Assembly (NCBI GenBank): GCA_963761905.1
Contig: CAVXIQ010000005.1
Span: forward strand, 310,001 to 374,000
Origin: Gaiellasilicea sp963761905
GTDB taxonomy: Bacteria > Actinomycetota > Thermoleophilia > Gaiellales > Gaiellaceae
Direction of reading: 5' to 3'
Length of the DNA stretch: 64,000 nucleotides
The translations under genes and the position numbers were made by a program. How positions within the stretch are numbered: position 1 is the stretch's first letter; each line of letters starts with the position of its first letter. Under the pieces are notes generated by a model. That model ran no database searches and was not told where the DNA came from. It worked only from the letters and a program-made list of their open reading frames with translations. Of this stretch, positions 34,954 through 43,549 are shown piece after piece.

Positions 34954-34961
34954 GCGCCACC

Positions 34962-35741
34962 GTGAAGATCGCCGTGTGCGTGAAGCAGGTGCCGGACGCC
35001 GCCGTGACCAAGCGGATCGATCCTGGGTCGAAGCGGCTCGACCGCTCCGGCGAGGGCGCTCTCAACCCGGTCGACGCGAACGCCGTCGAGGAGGCGCTCC
35101 GGATTCGCGACGCCCAGGGAGACGGTGAGGTCGTGCTCGTCTCGCTCGGCCCCGAGAAGGCGATCGACTCGCTGCGGAAGGCACTCGCGATGGGGGCGGA
35201 TCGAGCGCTGCTCGTCTCCGATCCCGATGCGGCCGGCTCCGACCTCGTCGCGACGAGCGCCCTCCTCGCGAAGGCGCTCGAGGGCGAGAGCGCCGACCTC
35301 GTCCTCTTCGGCCAGCAGGCCTCCGATTCCGACGGTGCGGTGCTCTGGGCCGCGGTCGCGGAGCGGCTGAAGCTGCCGCTGATCTCACAGGCGGCCGAGC
35401 TGACGCTCGACGGCGGCTCCGTCACCGGCAAGCGGCAGACCGAGTTCGGCTACGACGTGATCCGCGCGCCGCTGCCGGCCGTCGTCGCCGTCGCCGACTC
35501 GATCAACGAGCCGCGCTACCCGTCGCTGAAGGGGATCATGGGCGCCAAGAAGAAGCAGCAGGACGTGCTCTCGCTCGCCGACCTCGGAATCGACGCCGAT
35601 CGTGCCGGCGCGAGCGGCTCGCGAACCGAGGTGCTGGCGCTCTCGGATCCGCCGCCTCGCGGCGAGACGCGCAAGCTCGAAGACGACGGAACCGGCGCGG
35701 AGAAGATCGTCGAGTTCCTCGCAGAGAAGCGACTCGTATGA
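34962..35741 (+). CDS. etfB: electron transfer flavoprotein beta subunit
   Basis: A 259-residue subunit that takes electrons from acyl-CoA dehydrogenases. 'MKIAVCVKQVPDAAVTKRID', 'NPVDANAVEEALRIRDAQGD' and 'SLGPEKAIDSLRKALAMGAD' are typical. The C-terminal 'EPRYPSLKGIMGAKKKQQ' is the recognition-loop and anchor region. It overlaps etfA by 4 bp (ATGA), which suits a 1:1 heterodimer. Confidence 0.95.
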   Translation: MKIAVCVKQVPDAAVTKRIDPGSKRLDRSGEGALNPVDANAVEEALRIRDAQGDGEVVLVSLGPEKAIDSLRKALAMGADRALLVSDPDAAGSDLVATSALLAKALEGESADLVLFGQQASDSDGAVLWAAVAERLKLPLISQAAELTLDGGSVTGKRQTEFGYDVIRAPLPAVVAVADSINEPRYPSLKGIMGAKKKQQDVLSLADLGIDADRAGASGSRTEVLALSDPPPRGETRKLEDDGTGAEKIVEFLAEKRLV

Positions 35742-36697
35742 GCACGCTCGTCTTTCTCGAGCATCACGAGGGGGAGCTCCAGAAGGGCTCGCTCGGAATC
35801 CTCGCGAAGGCTGCGCAGCTCGGCGGCGACGTGGCAGGCGTCGTGCTCGGATCGGGTGTCGAGGAGCTGGCGGCGGACGCCGGTCGCTTCGGCGCGGCGA
35901 CCGTCTACGTCGCCGACGACGCGAAGCTCGAGGCGCCGTTGCCGCAGCCGCGCGTCGACGCCCTCGCCCAGCTCGTGCGGGACAAGGGCTTCGAGAACGT
36001 GCTCTTCGCCCAGTCGATCCTCTCCGCCGACATCGCCGCCGCGCTGTCCGCGCGCCTCGACGCCGGTCTGAACTGGCAGCTCGTGGACATCGTCGGGGAG
36101 AACGGGACGGTGGTCGGCAAGCAGTCCGCGCTCGGCGACTCCGTGCTCGTCGACGTCGGCTGGACGTCGACCCCGCGGCTCGCGCTCTTCCGCGCGGGAA
36201 TCGCCGACCCGGTCGAGAGTGGCGGCACGGCGAGCGTCGAGAAGCTGGACGTCTCCTTCGAGGAGCATTCGCTCGCCGCCGAGATGCTCGAGCAGGCGCA
36301 CGAGGAGTCGAGCGGCCCGTCGATCGAGGACGCCGACATCATCGTCGCGGGCGGCCGCGGCCTCGGCGCGCCCGAGGGCTTCGGGATGATCGAGGAGCTG
36401 GCGAAGGCGCTCGGCGGAGCGGTCGCTGCGACGCGCGCCGTCGTCGACGCCGGCTGGTACCCCTACTCGGCGCAGGTCGGGCAGACCGGGAAGAACGTGG
36501 CGCCGGGGCTCTACGTCGCGTGCGGGATCTCCGGTGCGATCCAGCACAAGGTCGGGATGCAGGGCTCGAAGGTGATCGTGGCGATCAACAAGGACGCGAA
36601 CGCCCCCATCTTCGAGTTCGCCGATCTCGGAATCGTCGGCGACGTCCAGACGATCGTGCCGAAGCTGACCGAGCTCGTGCGGGCCCGAAAGGGATGA
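35738..36697 (+). CDS. etfA: electron transfer flavoprotein alpha subunit
   Basis: A 319-residue FAD-binding subunit. The C-terminal FAD domain has 'ADIIVAGGRGLGAPEGFGMI', 'VGAT/AATRAVVDAGW' in outline, 'VGQTGKNVAPGLYVACGISG' and 'AIQHKVGMQGSKVIVAINKD'. These hallmarks are all present and in order. Its TGA overlaps the ATG of the ETF dehydrogenase, completing an etfB-etfA-ETF:QO operon. Confidence 0.95.
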   Translation: MSTLVFLEHHEGELQKGSLGILAKAAQLGGDVAGVVLGSGVEELAADAGRFGAATVYVADDAKLEAPLPQPRVDALAQLVRDKGFENVLFAQSILSADIAAALSARLDAGLNWQLVDIVGENGTVVGKQSALGDSVLVDVGWTSTPRLALFRAGIADPVESGGTASVEKLDVSFEEHSLAAEMLEQAHEESSGPSIEDADIIVAGGRGLGAPEGFGMIEELAKALGGAVAATRAVVDAGWYPYSAQVGQTGKNVAPGLYVACGISGAIQHKVGMQGSKVIVAINKDANAPIFEFADLGIVGDVQTIVPKLTELVRARKG

Positions 36698-38406
36698 GCG
36701 GCAGAGGAATCGTCCCGGCGGACTACCCGCCGCCGTTCTCGCCGGCAGAGGCAATCGCAGCACCGACCGATCCCGCCGACGAGCGGATCGAGGTCGGAGT
36801 CCTCATCGTCGGTGCGGGGCCGGCCGGCCTTGCCTGCGCGATCCGGCTCGGCCAGCTGCTCGAAGAGTCTCCCGAGACCGCCGAGCGGCTCGGCGACGTC
36901 CCTGTCGCGGTCGTCGAGAAGGGCAAGCAGCCCGGCTCGCATCTCCTCTCCGGCGCGGTCGTCAACCCGCGGGCGTTGCGGCGCCTCTTCAAGGGGCGGC
37001 CCGAGCAGCTCGAGCAGCTTCCGAGCTACGGCGACGTGCACGGCGAGGCGGTCTACGTCCTGACGAAGGGAACGGCGAGCCGGGTTCCGCCGCCGCCGAC
37101 GATGCGGAACCACGGCAACCTGATCGTCTCGGTCGCGCAGCTCGGCCGCTTCCTCGGCGAGCAGGCCGAGGCGGCCGGCGCGGCGATCCTGCCGGAGACA
37201 GACGCGCAGAAGCTGCTCGTCGCGGACGGCCGCGTCCACGGGATCCGCACCGGAGACAAGGGCCGTGGCCGCGAGCGCCAGGAACTCGGGAACTTCGAGC
37301 CCGGCTCGGACATCGCCGCTCGAGTGACCGTTCTCGCGGAGGGAACGCAGGGTCACCTCACCGGCGCCGCGATTGCTCGCTTTGGGCTCGAGGGCGCCGA
37401 TCCCCAACTCTGGGCGCTCGGAGTCAAGGAGGTGTGGAAGGTCGAGCGTCCGCTCGGCCACATCGTCCACACGCTTGGCTGGCCGCTCCGCAAGCGGGCG
37501 CGCTATGGCGAGTTCGGCGGCTCCTTCATCTACCCGATGGGCGACGACCACGTCTCGATCGGCTTCGTCGCGGGGCTCGAGTACCGCGACGTCGAGTTCT
37601 CGGTCCACGACGTGCTCCAGGAGTTCAAGACGCACCGGCTCGTGCGGAAGATCCTGCGCGGCGGCGAGCGGGTCGGGTGGGGCGCGAAGACGATCACCGA
37701 AGGCGGCTTCCACGCGCTCCCGAGCCGATTCAACGCACCGGGGCTGCTCCTGGTCGGCGAGGGCGCCGGCCTCGTCAACGTGCCCACGTTGAAGGGGATC
37801 CACTACGGGATCGAGTCGGGGATCATGGCGGCCGAGGCCGCCTTCCGAGCCCTTCAGCGCGGCGAGAGCCCGACCCGGGTGGGCGCGCTCGACTCCTACG
37901 ACGAGGAGTTGCGGGCGAGCTACGTGCTCGACGATCTCCGCGAGGTGCGCAACATGCGGCAGGTCTTCGACAAGGGCTTCTTCTTCGGCGGCGCCTTCGC
38001 GAGTGCGATGACGATCACGAAGGGGAAGCTGCCGCCGAAGGACTACCACTCCGAGCCGAACGCGGCGCATTCGCTGCTCCGCACGAATCGCGCCAGGAGC
38101 TATCCGGCCCCGGACGGCAAGCTCACCTTCGACAAGCTGTCGTCCGTCTTCCTCTCCGGCAACCGCACGCGCGACGACCAGCCGAACCACATCCGGCTCG
38201 AACAGCGGGTGCCGCGCGAGCTGGCGGAGCTGTGGACGCACATGTGCCCGGCCCAGGTCTACGAGGTCGGAGCGGACAACGGCGACGGCACCGTCACGGT
38301 CGCCCTGGCGCCGTCGAACTGCGTCCAGTGCGGCGCGATCACCGCCAAGGGCGGGAGGCTGACGCCCCCCGAAGGCGGTTCCGGGCCCGAGTACACGCTG
38401 ACCTAA
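36694..38406 (+). CDS. electron transfer flavoprotein:quinone oxidoreductase, one Fe-S cysteine missing
   Basis: 570 residues from ATG 36694. It accepts electrons from ETF and reduces membrane quinone. The FAD dinucleotide motif is 'VLIVGAGPAGLACAIRLGQL'. Family segments are 'GSHLLSGAVVNPRALRRLF', 'GSFIYPMGDDHVSIGFV' and 'GEGAGLVNVPTLKGIHYGIE'. The C-terminal cluster region reads Cys518-Pro-Ala, then Cys543-x2-Cys546, where the canonical fourth ligand at +3 is Ile549 ('NCVQCGAITAKGG'). No cysteine is recoverable in another frame. Actinobacteria normally use menaquinone, so the quinone partner is probably menaquinone. The 4Fe-4S cluster may be altered. Confidence 0.9.
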   Translation: MSGRGIVPADYPPPFSPAEAIAAPTDPADERIEVGVLIVGAGPAGLACAIRLGQLLEESPETAERLGDVPVAVVEKGKQPGSHLLSGAVVNPRALRRLFKGRPEQLEQLPSYGDVHGEAVYVLTKGTASRVPPPPTMRNHGNLIVSVAQLGRFLGEQAEAAGAAILPETDAQKLLVADGRVHGIRTGDKGRGRERQELGNFEPGSDIAARVTVLAEGTQGHLTGAAIARFGLEGADPQLWALGVKEVWKVERPLGHIVHTLGWPLRKRARYGEFGGSFIYPMGDDHVSIGFVAGLEYRDVEFSVHDVLQEFKTHRLVRKILRGGERVGWGAKTITEGGFHALPSRFNAPGLLLVGEGAGLVNVPTLKGIHYGIESGIMAAEAAFRALQRGESPTRVGALDSYDEELRASYVLDDLREVRNMRQVFDKGFFFGGAFASAMTITKGKLPPKDYHSEPNAAHSLLRTNRARSYPAPDGKLTFDKLSSVFLSGNRTRDDQPNHIRLEQRVPRELAELWTHMCPAQVYEVGADNGDGTVTVALAPSNCVQCGAITAKGGRLTPPEGGSGPEYTLT

Positions 38407-38415
38407 GCCCGGCTC

Positions 38416-39621
38416 CTACCGGTTCCGGTCGCGCCAGGCGGCGGCGAGCTCGATCCGCTCGAGCACGGAGGGATGGCTGCCGAGCAGCGCCTCCGACCAA
38501 GCGGGTGGATCCGGATCGGAGAGCGCGAGCGTCGTGAACTTGCCGAAGAGCGCCCGCGCAGCGGCGGGATCGCGCGTCGTCTCGAGGGCGACCCAGTCCG
38601 CCTCCTCCTCCATGTGCCGCGAGATCGAGTTCTGCACCGGGAGCGCGACGAGCTGGAGGCTGACGAGCACGAGGAGCGAGATCGGCACGGCGGCGGGGTT
38701 GCGCATTCCGCCCCGCCGCCGCGTGGCGACCGCGATCAGCCATGCGCCCGGGAGGGCGAAGAGCGCGTACCAGCCGAGCCCCTCCAGGATGTGGTTGCGC
38801 GAGTGGTGGCCGAGCTCGTGCGCCAGGACGACGCTCACTTCCCGATCCCTGAAGCGACCGTCGAGGAGCGTGCTCCAGAGCACGACGCGCCGGCTCGGGC
38901 CGAAGCCTGCGGCGAAGGCGTTCGGCGCGTCAGTGAAGTCCGAGACGTCCTGCACCGAGATCCGCGGAGTCTCGGTCTCCTGTGCATGCGCGAAGCGTCG
39001 CGCGTCCTGCTGGAGGGTCGCACCGGCCGGCTCGGTCGGAAAGAGGTAGGGCGTCACGAAGGCGAAGAGCGCCGCGAGGCAGACGAACGCCGGCGCTGCC
39101 GCGAGCCACCAGCGTCGCGGCCAGCGGCCGGCGAGCGCCATCACGATCACGAGCGTGAGGCAGATGAACAGGAACTCCGCGCCGAGCACGAGCCAGTTCT
39201 CGAGCAGCGTTTCGAGGTAGCCGGCGTCCGTCTGGTCGTAGCGGCGGTTCCACCACGTCTCGACGAGGCGGAAGGGAACCTGCGAGAGCCAGACGAGCGC
39301 GAGGCCGATCATCCCGAGGAGCATCCCCGTCCCGATCCGCCCGGCCGCCGACTCGCGGGCGAACGCCGCTCCGCGCCAGGCGTAGAGCGCGAGCACGACG
39401 AGCAGGACGAGCTGCGAGGCGACGAAGTCGGCACGCAGGAAGCGCTCGTACGTCTCGGCCCGTTCGAGCAACGAGGCGTCGAACAGGGGGCGGGCAGCGA
39501 GGTCGGGACGCGCGAGGCCGTCCGGGACGCGGGTCTGCCAGAGCGACGAAGCGGCGAAAGCCCACGCCGTTGCGAGCGCGAGCAGGCCGAGCGTGCGAGC
39601 GAGGCGCGAGCTTCGGGTCAG
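38416..39621 (-). CDS. M48-family membrane metalloprotease, likely CTG start
   Basis: 401 residues if initiated at CTG 39621, which overlaps the upstream DUF4389 stop as CTGA. No ATG, GTG or TTG is suitably placed. It has about five membrane helices around a cytosolic zinc-protease domain: 'VVLAHELGHHSRNHILEGLG' (HExxH) and the third-ligand Glu in 'MEEEADWVALETT'. 'NAFAAGFGPSRRVVLWSTLL' and 'GSHPSVLERIELAA' complete the Ste24/HtpX-like pattern. The role is membrane-protein quality control or peptide processing. It is convergent with the ETF dehydrogenase gene. Confidence 0.85.
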   Translation of the reverse strand: MTRSSRLARTLGLLALATAWAFAASSLWQTRVPDGLARPDLAARPLFDASLLERAETYERFLRADFVASQLVLLVVLALYAWRGAAFARESAAGRIGTGMLLGMIGLALVWLSQVPFRLVETWWNRRYDQTDAGYLETLLENWLVLGAEFLFICLTLVIVMALAGRWPRRWWLAAAPAFVCLAALFAFVTPYLFPTEPAGATLQQDARRFAHAQETETPRISVQDVSDFTDAPNAFAAGFGPSRRVVLWSTLLDGRFRDREVSVVLAHELGHHSRNHILEGLGWYALFALPGAWLIAVATRRRGGMRNPAAVPISLLVLVSLQLVALPVQNSISRHMEEEADWVALETTRDPAAARALFGKFTTLALSDPDPPAWSEALLGSHPSVLERIELAAAWRDRNR

Positions 39622-40935
39622 GCGGCCGCCTCGCCGGCCTGCTCCGGGCCGGCCTGCACCGACCCGGGCAGCTCCGCCACCGGCTCCTGCTCGCCGCCCG
39701 GCGCGGCCACGGCCGGACTCGCGTGGGGATAGTCGTCGGTGAGGATCAACCAGTAGGCGTTCGTCTGGGCGAGATAGCGAACCGCGATCACGCCGAGCCT
39801 CCGGAGGCCGGTGGGCATGCGGCCTGTGGCGAGCGCCGCGAACCAGCCCAGGAACCCGATCGCGCCGAGCACGACCGCGAGGGCACCCGAGACGAGGAAG
39901 GCGGGGATCGGCGAGCAGGCCCCGGAACAGCGTCACCCACCGGTTCTGGCGCTCGAGCGGCGCGATCGCGATGTCGACGGCGTAGCCGGGCTCGCCGGTG
40001 AATCCGGGGAAACGGTTGGCGACGATCGAGATGAACGCGGTGACGTGCGCGGAGTAGCGGACGTAGGCGGCGAGGAAGCGATGGAGCGGGGCGGCCGAGC
40101 GGCCGCGCACGAGGGCGTGGATCCCGTTCACGAAGCCTGCGAGGAGCGCGAGGACGCTCCAGAGCATGAGCCAGACGAGGTGCGGCAGCGCGAGCAGGAA
40201 GCGGAAGAGCACCGTAAGTCGCGAGCGCCTGGCGTCGTCGTCTGTCTCGACCCGGATCGAATGAGCCGGAAGCCCCCAAGGTGGGCCGGACGCGCCCGGA
40301 TCGGAGCTCGGGTACGCGTCGGTCAGGAAGAGGAGGTAGGCATACGTCTGGGCGGAGTAGCCGAGCCCGTATCCCGCGAGATTGCGGAGCCCGCTCGGCA
40401 TCCTCCCGAGCGCGAGCGCCGCGAACCAGCCGAGGATCCCGCACACCGCGACGAGCCCGCCGCCCGAGAGGAGGAAGCTCCAGTCGGGGTCGGCGCCGCT
40501 GCTGGTGCTTCCGCCACCGCCGCCTCCGCCTCCCAACCCCGTTCCGAGCACCGCCGTCAGGAGTAGGGCGGGAAGCGCGAGCACGAGCCGGAAGGCGGTC
40601 TTCCACCGCGCTTGAGGTGCAGGGTCGGGCAGCTCCAGGTCGACGGGGTATCCGGGCTCGCCGGTGAACCCCGGGTACGGGTTCGCCGCCAGGAACAGAT
40701 AGGCGGAGAGATGCGTGCTGTAGCGGGTGTACGACGAGAGGAAGCGGTGCAGCGCCTCCGGCGGCCGGCCGGCTACGAGAGTCGCGAGCCACGTCACGAG
40801 CGCAGTCGGGATCACAGCGATCGTCCAGAGGATCAGCCAGAGGAGGTGCGGGAACGCGAGGAGGAGCCGGAAGAAGACCGTCAGGCGGGAGCGGTGGAGA
40901 TCGTCCGTGATCACGAGCCTGACGCGTTCGCTCAT
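39618..40935 (-). CDS. tandem DUF4389 membrane protein, frameshifted
   Basis: About 438 residues carrying two copies of the DUF4389 module. Each copy has a charged start ('SERVRLVITDDLHRSRLTVF' and 'HSIRVETDDDARRSRLTVLF'), paired helices ('PHLLWLILWTIAVIPTALVT'), 'YTRYSTHLSAYLFLAANPYP' or 'YVRYSAHVTAFISIVANRFP', and 'GFTGEPGYPVDLELP' or 'GFTGEPGYAVDIAI'. A linker of eight glycines ('GLGGGGGGGGSTSSG') lies inside copy 1. A frame change near 39905 joins the last helices, ending at TGA 39618. Function unknown. It precedes the protease and is probably co-transcribed with it. Confidence 0.72.
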
Positions 40936-40941
40936 CCGGAG

Positions 40942-40947
40942 AGAGTA
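40942..40947 (-). promoter_or_regulatory. -10 box TACTCT, leaderless
   Basis: On the minus strand TACTCT lies 6 nt before ATG 40935 of the DUF4389 gene. Confidence 0.4.
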
Positions 40948-40958
40948 TGAGCGAGGCA

Positions 40959-40964
40959 TAGGAT
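40959..40964 (+). promoter_or_regulatory. -10 box TAGGAT, leaderless
   Basis: TAGGAT lies exactly 7 nt before an ATC codon (40972) at the expected start of the threonine dehydratase. It diverges from the DUF4389 box. Confidence 0.4.
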
Positions 40965-40971
40965 CGACCGC

Positions 40972-41908
40972 ATCGACCGTGGAGCCCTCACCCGCGAGGA
41001 CGTGCTCGAGGCGGCCGAGCGGATCCGCGGTCGCGTCCACCGCACACCCACGCTCACCTCGCGCTCGCTCGGCGAGGGCGTCGCCCTGAAGGCGGAGCTC
41101 TTCCAGAAGACCGGTTCGTTCAAGGTCCGCGGCGTCCTCAACAAGCTCGCCTCGCTCAGCGCGGAGGAAAAGGCGCGCGGCGTGATCGGGATCTCGGCGG
41201 GGAACCACGCGCAGGCGCTCGCGTGGGGGGCCGTCGCGGAGGAGATCGACTGCCTCGTCGTCATGTGGGCGGGCGCGAGCGAGGCGAAGATCGCGGCGAC
41301 GCGAGGCTACGGCGCCGACGGTCGACCTCGCCGCCGCCGACCCGGCCGAGGCGTTCGAGCGGCTGGACGCGCTGATCGCCGAGACCGGCCGAACGCTCGT
41401 CCACCCCTTCGACGACCCCGTCGTGCTGGCCGGAGCAGGGACGGTGGCCCTCGAGTTGCTCGAGGACGTCCCCGACATCGAGACGATCGTGGTGCCGGCC
41501 GGGGGCGGCGGTCTGGTGGCGGGAATCGCCGCTGCGGCGCCGGACCGGCGCGTGATCGCCGTCGAGCCCGAGCGCTCGACCGCCGTCCGCAGCGGGCTGG
41601 CGGCGGGGCGGTCCGTGCCGGTCACGCCGGTTTCGATCGCCGACGGGCTCTCGGCGCCGTTTGCGGGCGAGCACGCGCTCGCGATCCTCCGCCGCTACGA
41701 GGTGGAGAGCATCCTGGTGACGGAGGAGGAGATCGAGACGGCGTTTCGGTTCCTCTACGCGCGGGCGAAGCTCGCCTGCGAACCGGCTGCGGCCGTTGGA
41801 GTCGCGGCGATCCTCGCGGGCAAGATCCATGGTCCGAGAGTGGCTTCCGTTGTCTCGGGCGGAAACGTAGCGGCCGAAACTGCCTCTGCTATCCTGGCCT
41901 CGCGATGA
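40972..41908 (+). CDS. threonine dehydratase-like PLP enzyme, frameshifted
   Basis: A type II PLP fold serine/threonine dehydratase. The PLP lysine is in 'KTGSFKVRGVLNKL', the substrate loop in 'ISAGNHAQALAWGA', and the phosphate-binding tetraglycine in 'VVPAGGGGLVAGIAAAAP'. A frame change near 41315 separates 'AKIAATRGYGA' from 'VDLAAADPAEAFERLDALIA'. The homologous N-terminus ('LTREDVLEAAERIRG') begins at 40972, where the codon is ATC rather than ATG. GTG 41002 is the first standard start but would truncate the conserved region. No C-terminal ACT domain is present, so this is the short, catabolic-type enzyme (or racemase-like). Confidence 0.83.
41890..41895 (+). promoter_or_regulatory. -10 box TATCCT inside the dehydratase gene
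   Basis: TATCCT lies 9 nt before ATG 41905 of rpmE. It would give the ribosomal protein gene its own leaderless message. Confidence 0.4.
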
Positions 41909-42123
41909 AGGAAGGCCTCCATCCCGAGTACGTCTTGACGCACGTGCGCTGCTCTTGCGGCGCCGAGTTCGAGACCCGCTCGACGCAGTCCGAGTTGCAC
42001 GTCGAGATCTGCTCGGCCTGTCACCCGTTCTACACGGGGAAGCAGAAGCTGATGGATCAGGGCGGTCGGGTCGAGCGCTTCCAGCGCCGCCTCGAGAAGG
42101 CCGGCGGCGCTCGCCGCGGCTAG
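41905..42123 (+). CDS. rpmE: 50S ribosomal protein L31, zinc-binding form
   Basis: 72 residues. The cysteines Cys16, Cys18, Cys36 and Cys39 ('VRCSCGAEF', 'EICSACHPFYTGKQ') make it the C+ zinc-holding paralogue. This form is replaced by a C- form under zinc starvation in many bacteria. The ATG overlaps the dehydratase stop as ATGA, yet a promoter-like box lies just upstream. Confidence 0.95.
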   Translation: MKEGLHPEYVLTHVRCSCGAEFETRSTQSELHVEICSACHPFYTGKQKLMDQGGRVERFQRRLEKAGGARRG

Positions 42124-42132
42124 CCACAGGTC

Positions 42133-43053
42133 TTGGCCAACAACATCGGAGGGCAGGCCGTCCTCGAAGGCGTGATGATGCGCAGCCCGTCGATCTGGGC
42201 CGTCGCCGTCCGCAAGCCGAACGGCCAGATCGCCGAGGTCGTCACCGACATCCGCTCGCCGATGGCGCGCAACAGGATCTTCCGGCTCCCAGTGATCCGC
42301 GGCGTCGTCGCGCTCGGCGAGTCGCTCGCGATCGGCTTCCGCGCCCTCGCGATCTCGGCCAACTACGCGGCGCAGGACGCGAATGCCGAGGAGTCGGACG
42401 AGGTTCAGACCGAGATCACGCGCGGCCAGATCGTCTTTTCCTTCGCGATCGCGATCGGCTTCGCGCTCATGCTCTTCAAGGTGACGCCGGCGCTGATCAC
42501 GAGCTGGCTCCCGATCGACACCACCGGGACGTTCGTGGTGATCGAGGGCGTGATCCGAGTCTGCATCTTCCTGCTCTACCTCGTCCTGATCTCCCTGCTC
42601 CCCGATCTGCGGCGCGTCTTCCAGTACCACGCCGCCGAGCACAAGGCGATCAACGCCTACGAGGCGGGCGAGGAGCTCGTCCCGGAGCGCGTGCAGAAGT
42701 TCAGCTTGATCCATCCTCGTTGCGGAACAGCGTTTTTGCTCTGGGTCATGGTGATCGGGATCTTCGTCTTCGCGTTCGTGGGCCAGCCCGCCTGGTACTA
42801 CCTGATCCTGAGCCGGATCCTGCTCCTGCCCGTGATCGCCGGGATCGCCTACGAGCTGATCCGCTTCGCCGGCAAGCATCAGGGCAACCGGATCCTGATG
42901 ACGTTGCTCGCTCCCGGGATGTGGCTGCAGCGGCTGACGACTCGCCAGCCGTCGCTCGATCAGATCGAGGTCTCGATCCGGGCGCTCCAGGAGGTTCTCG
43001 CCCGGGAGGGCGGGCTCACGACCGAGGAGCGCAAGGTCGAGGTCATGGCGTGA
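42133..43053 (+). CDS. DUF1385 membrane protein
   Basis: 306 residues from TTG 42133. The start 'GGQAVLEGVMMRSPSIWAVA' and the central 'FQYHAAEHKAINAYEAGEEL' are the signature of DUF1385, a conserved metal-site-like His/Glu motif between membrane helices. There are four to five hydrophobic segments, and 'HPRCGTAFLLWVMVIG' is conserved. The family is widespread next to rpmE and prfA in Gram-positive and actinobacterial genomes. Its function is not established. Confidence 0.88.
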   Translation: MANNIGGQAVLEGVMMRSPSIWAVAVRKPNGQIAEVVTDIRSPMARNRIFRLPVIRGVVALGESLAIGFRALAISANYAAQDANAEESDEVQTEITRGQIVFSFAIAIGFALMLFKVTPALITSWLPIDTTGTFVVIEGVIRVCIFLLYLVLISLLPDLRRVFQYHAAEHKAINAYEAGEELVPERVQKFSLIHPRCGTAFLLWVMVIGIFVFAFVGQPAWYYLILSRILLLPVIAGIAYELIRFAGKHQGNRILMTLLAPGMWLQRLTTRQPSLDQIEVSIRALQEVLAREGGLTTEERKVEVMA

Positions 43054-43086
43054 CGGCCGGCCCTCCGTGACTGCGGGCCGCTAGCG

Positions 43087-43533
43087 ATGCCGAGGATCCA
43101 GCGGAGCGCCCAGGTCACCTGGGAGGGCAATCTCGCGCGCGGCACTGGTCATGTCTCGGCGGACACCGGCGCGTTCGCCGAGCTGCCGATCTCGCTGCCG
43201 TCGCGGATCGGGAACCCGGACGGGAAGACGAGCCCCGAGGAGTTGCTCGCCGCGGCTCATGCCGGCTGCCTCGCGACCTCGGTCGCGGGCGAGCTCACGA
43301 GGGCGGGGACGCCGCCAGAGGTGCTCGCGCTGACGGCGCGCGTCATCGTGGACGAGGTCGAGGGAAAGGGCCACGTCGTGGTCGCGTCCGAGGTGGACGT
43401 CAGCGGCCGCGTCCCGGACATCGACGCAGCTGGATTCCAGGCGATCGTGGCGAAGGCCGATGCCGGTTGCACGTTCTCGACGCTCATCCGGGCGAGCGCG
43501 ACCGTCACCGTGCGCGCTCATCTCGACGCCTGA
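43087..43533 (+). CDS. OsmC/Ohr family peroxiredoxin-like protein
   Basis: A 148-residue thiol peroxidase fold. The peroxidatic Cys is in 'AAHAGCLATSVAGELTRAG' and the resolving Cys in 'VAKADAGCTFSTLIRAS'. The N-terminal 'AQVTWEGNLARGTGHVS' matches OsmC rather than Ohr. It reduces organic hydroperoxides. It is a single-gene unit, convergent with the DUF5995 gene. Confidence 0.9.
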   Translation: MPRIQRSAQVTWEGNLARGTGHVSADTGAFAELPISLPSRIGNPDGKTSPEELLAAAHAGCLATSVAGELTRAGTPPEVLALTARVIVDEVEGKGHVVVASEVDVSGRVPDIDAAGFQAIVAKADAGCTFSTLIRASATVTVRAHLDA

Positions 43534-43549
43534 CCGTCGCGGCACAAGC

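Noticed and set aside
38416..41625. A 1069-codon minus-strand open frame that looks like a DUF4389-M48 fusion with a long N-terminal extension
   Set aside because: It arises from a frame break near 39905. The second DUF4389 module finishes in another frame with its own stop at 39618. The part upstream of 40935 is antisense to the threonine dehydratase.
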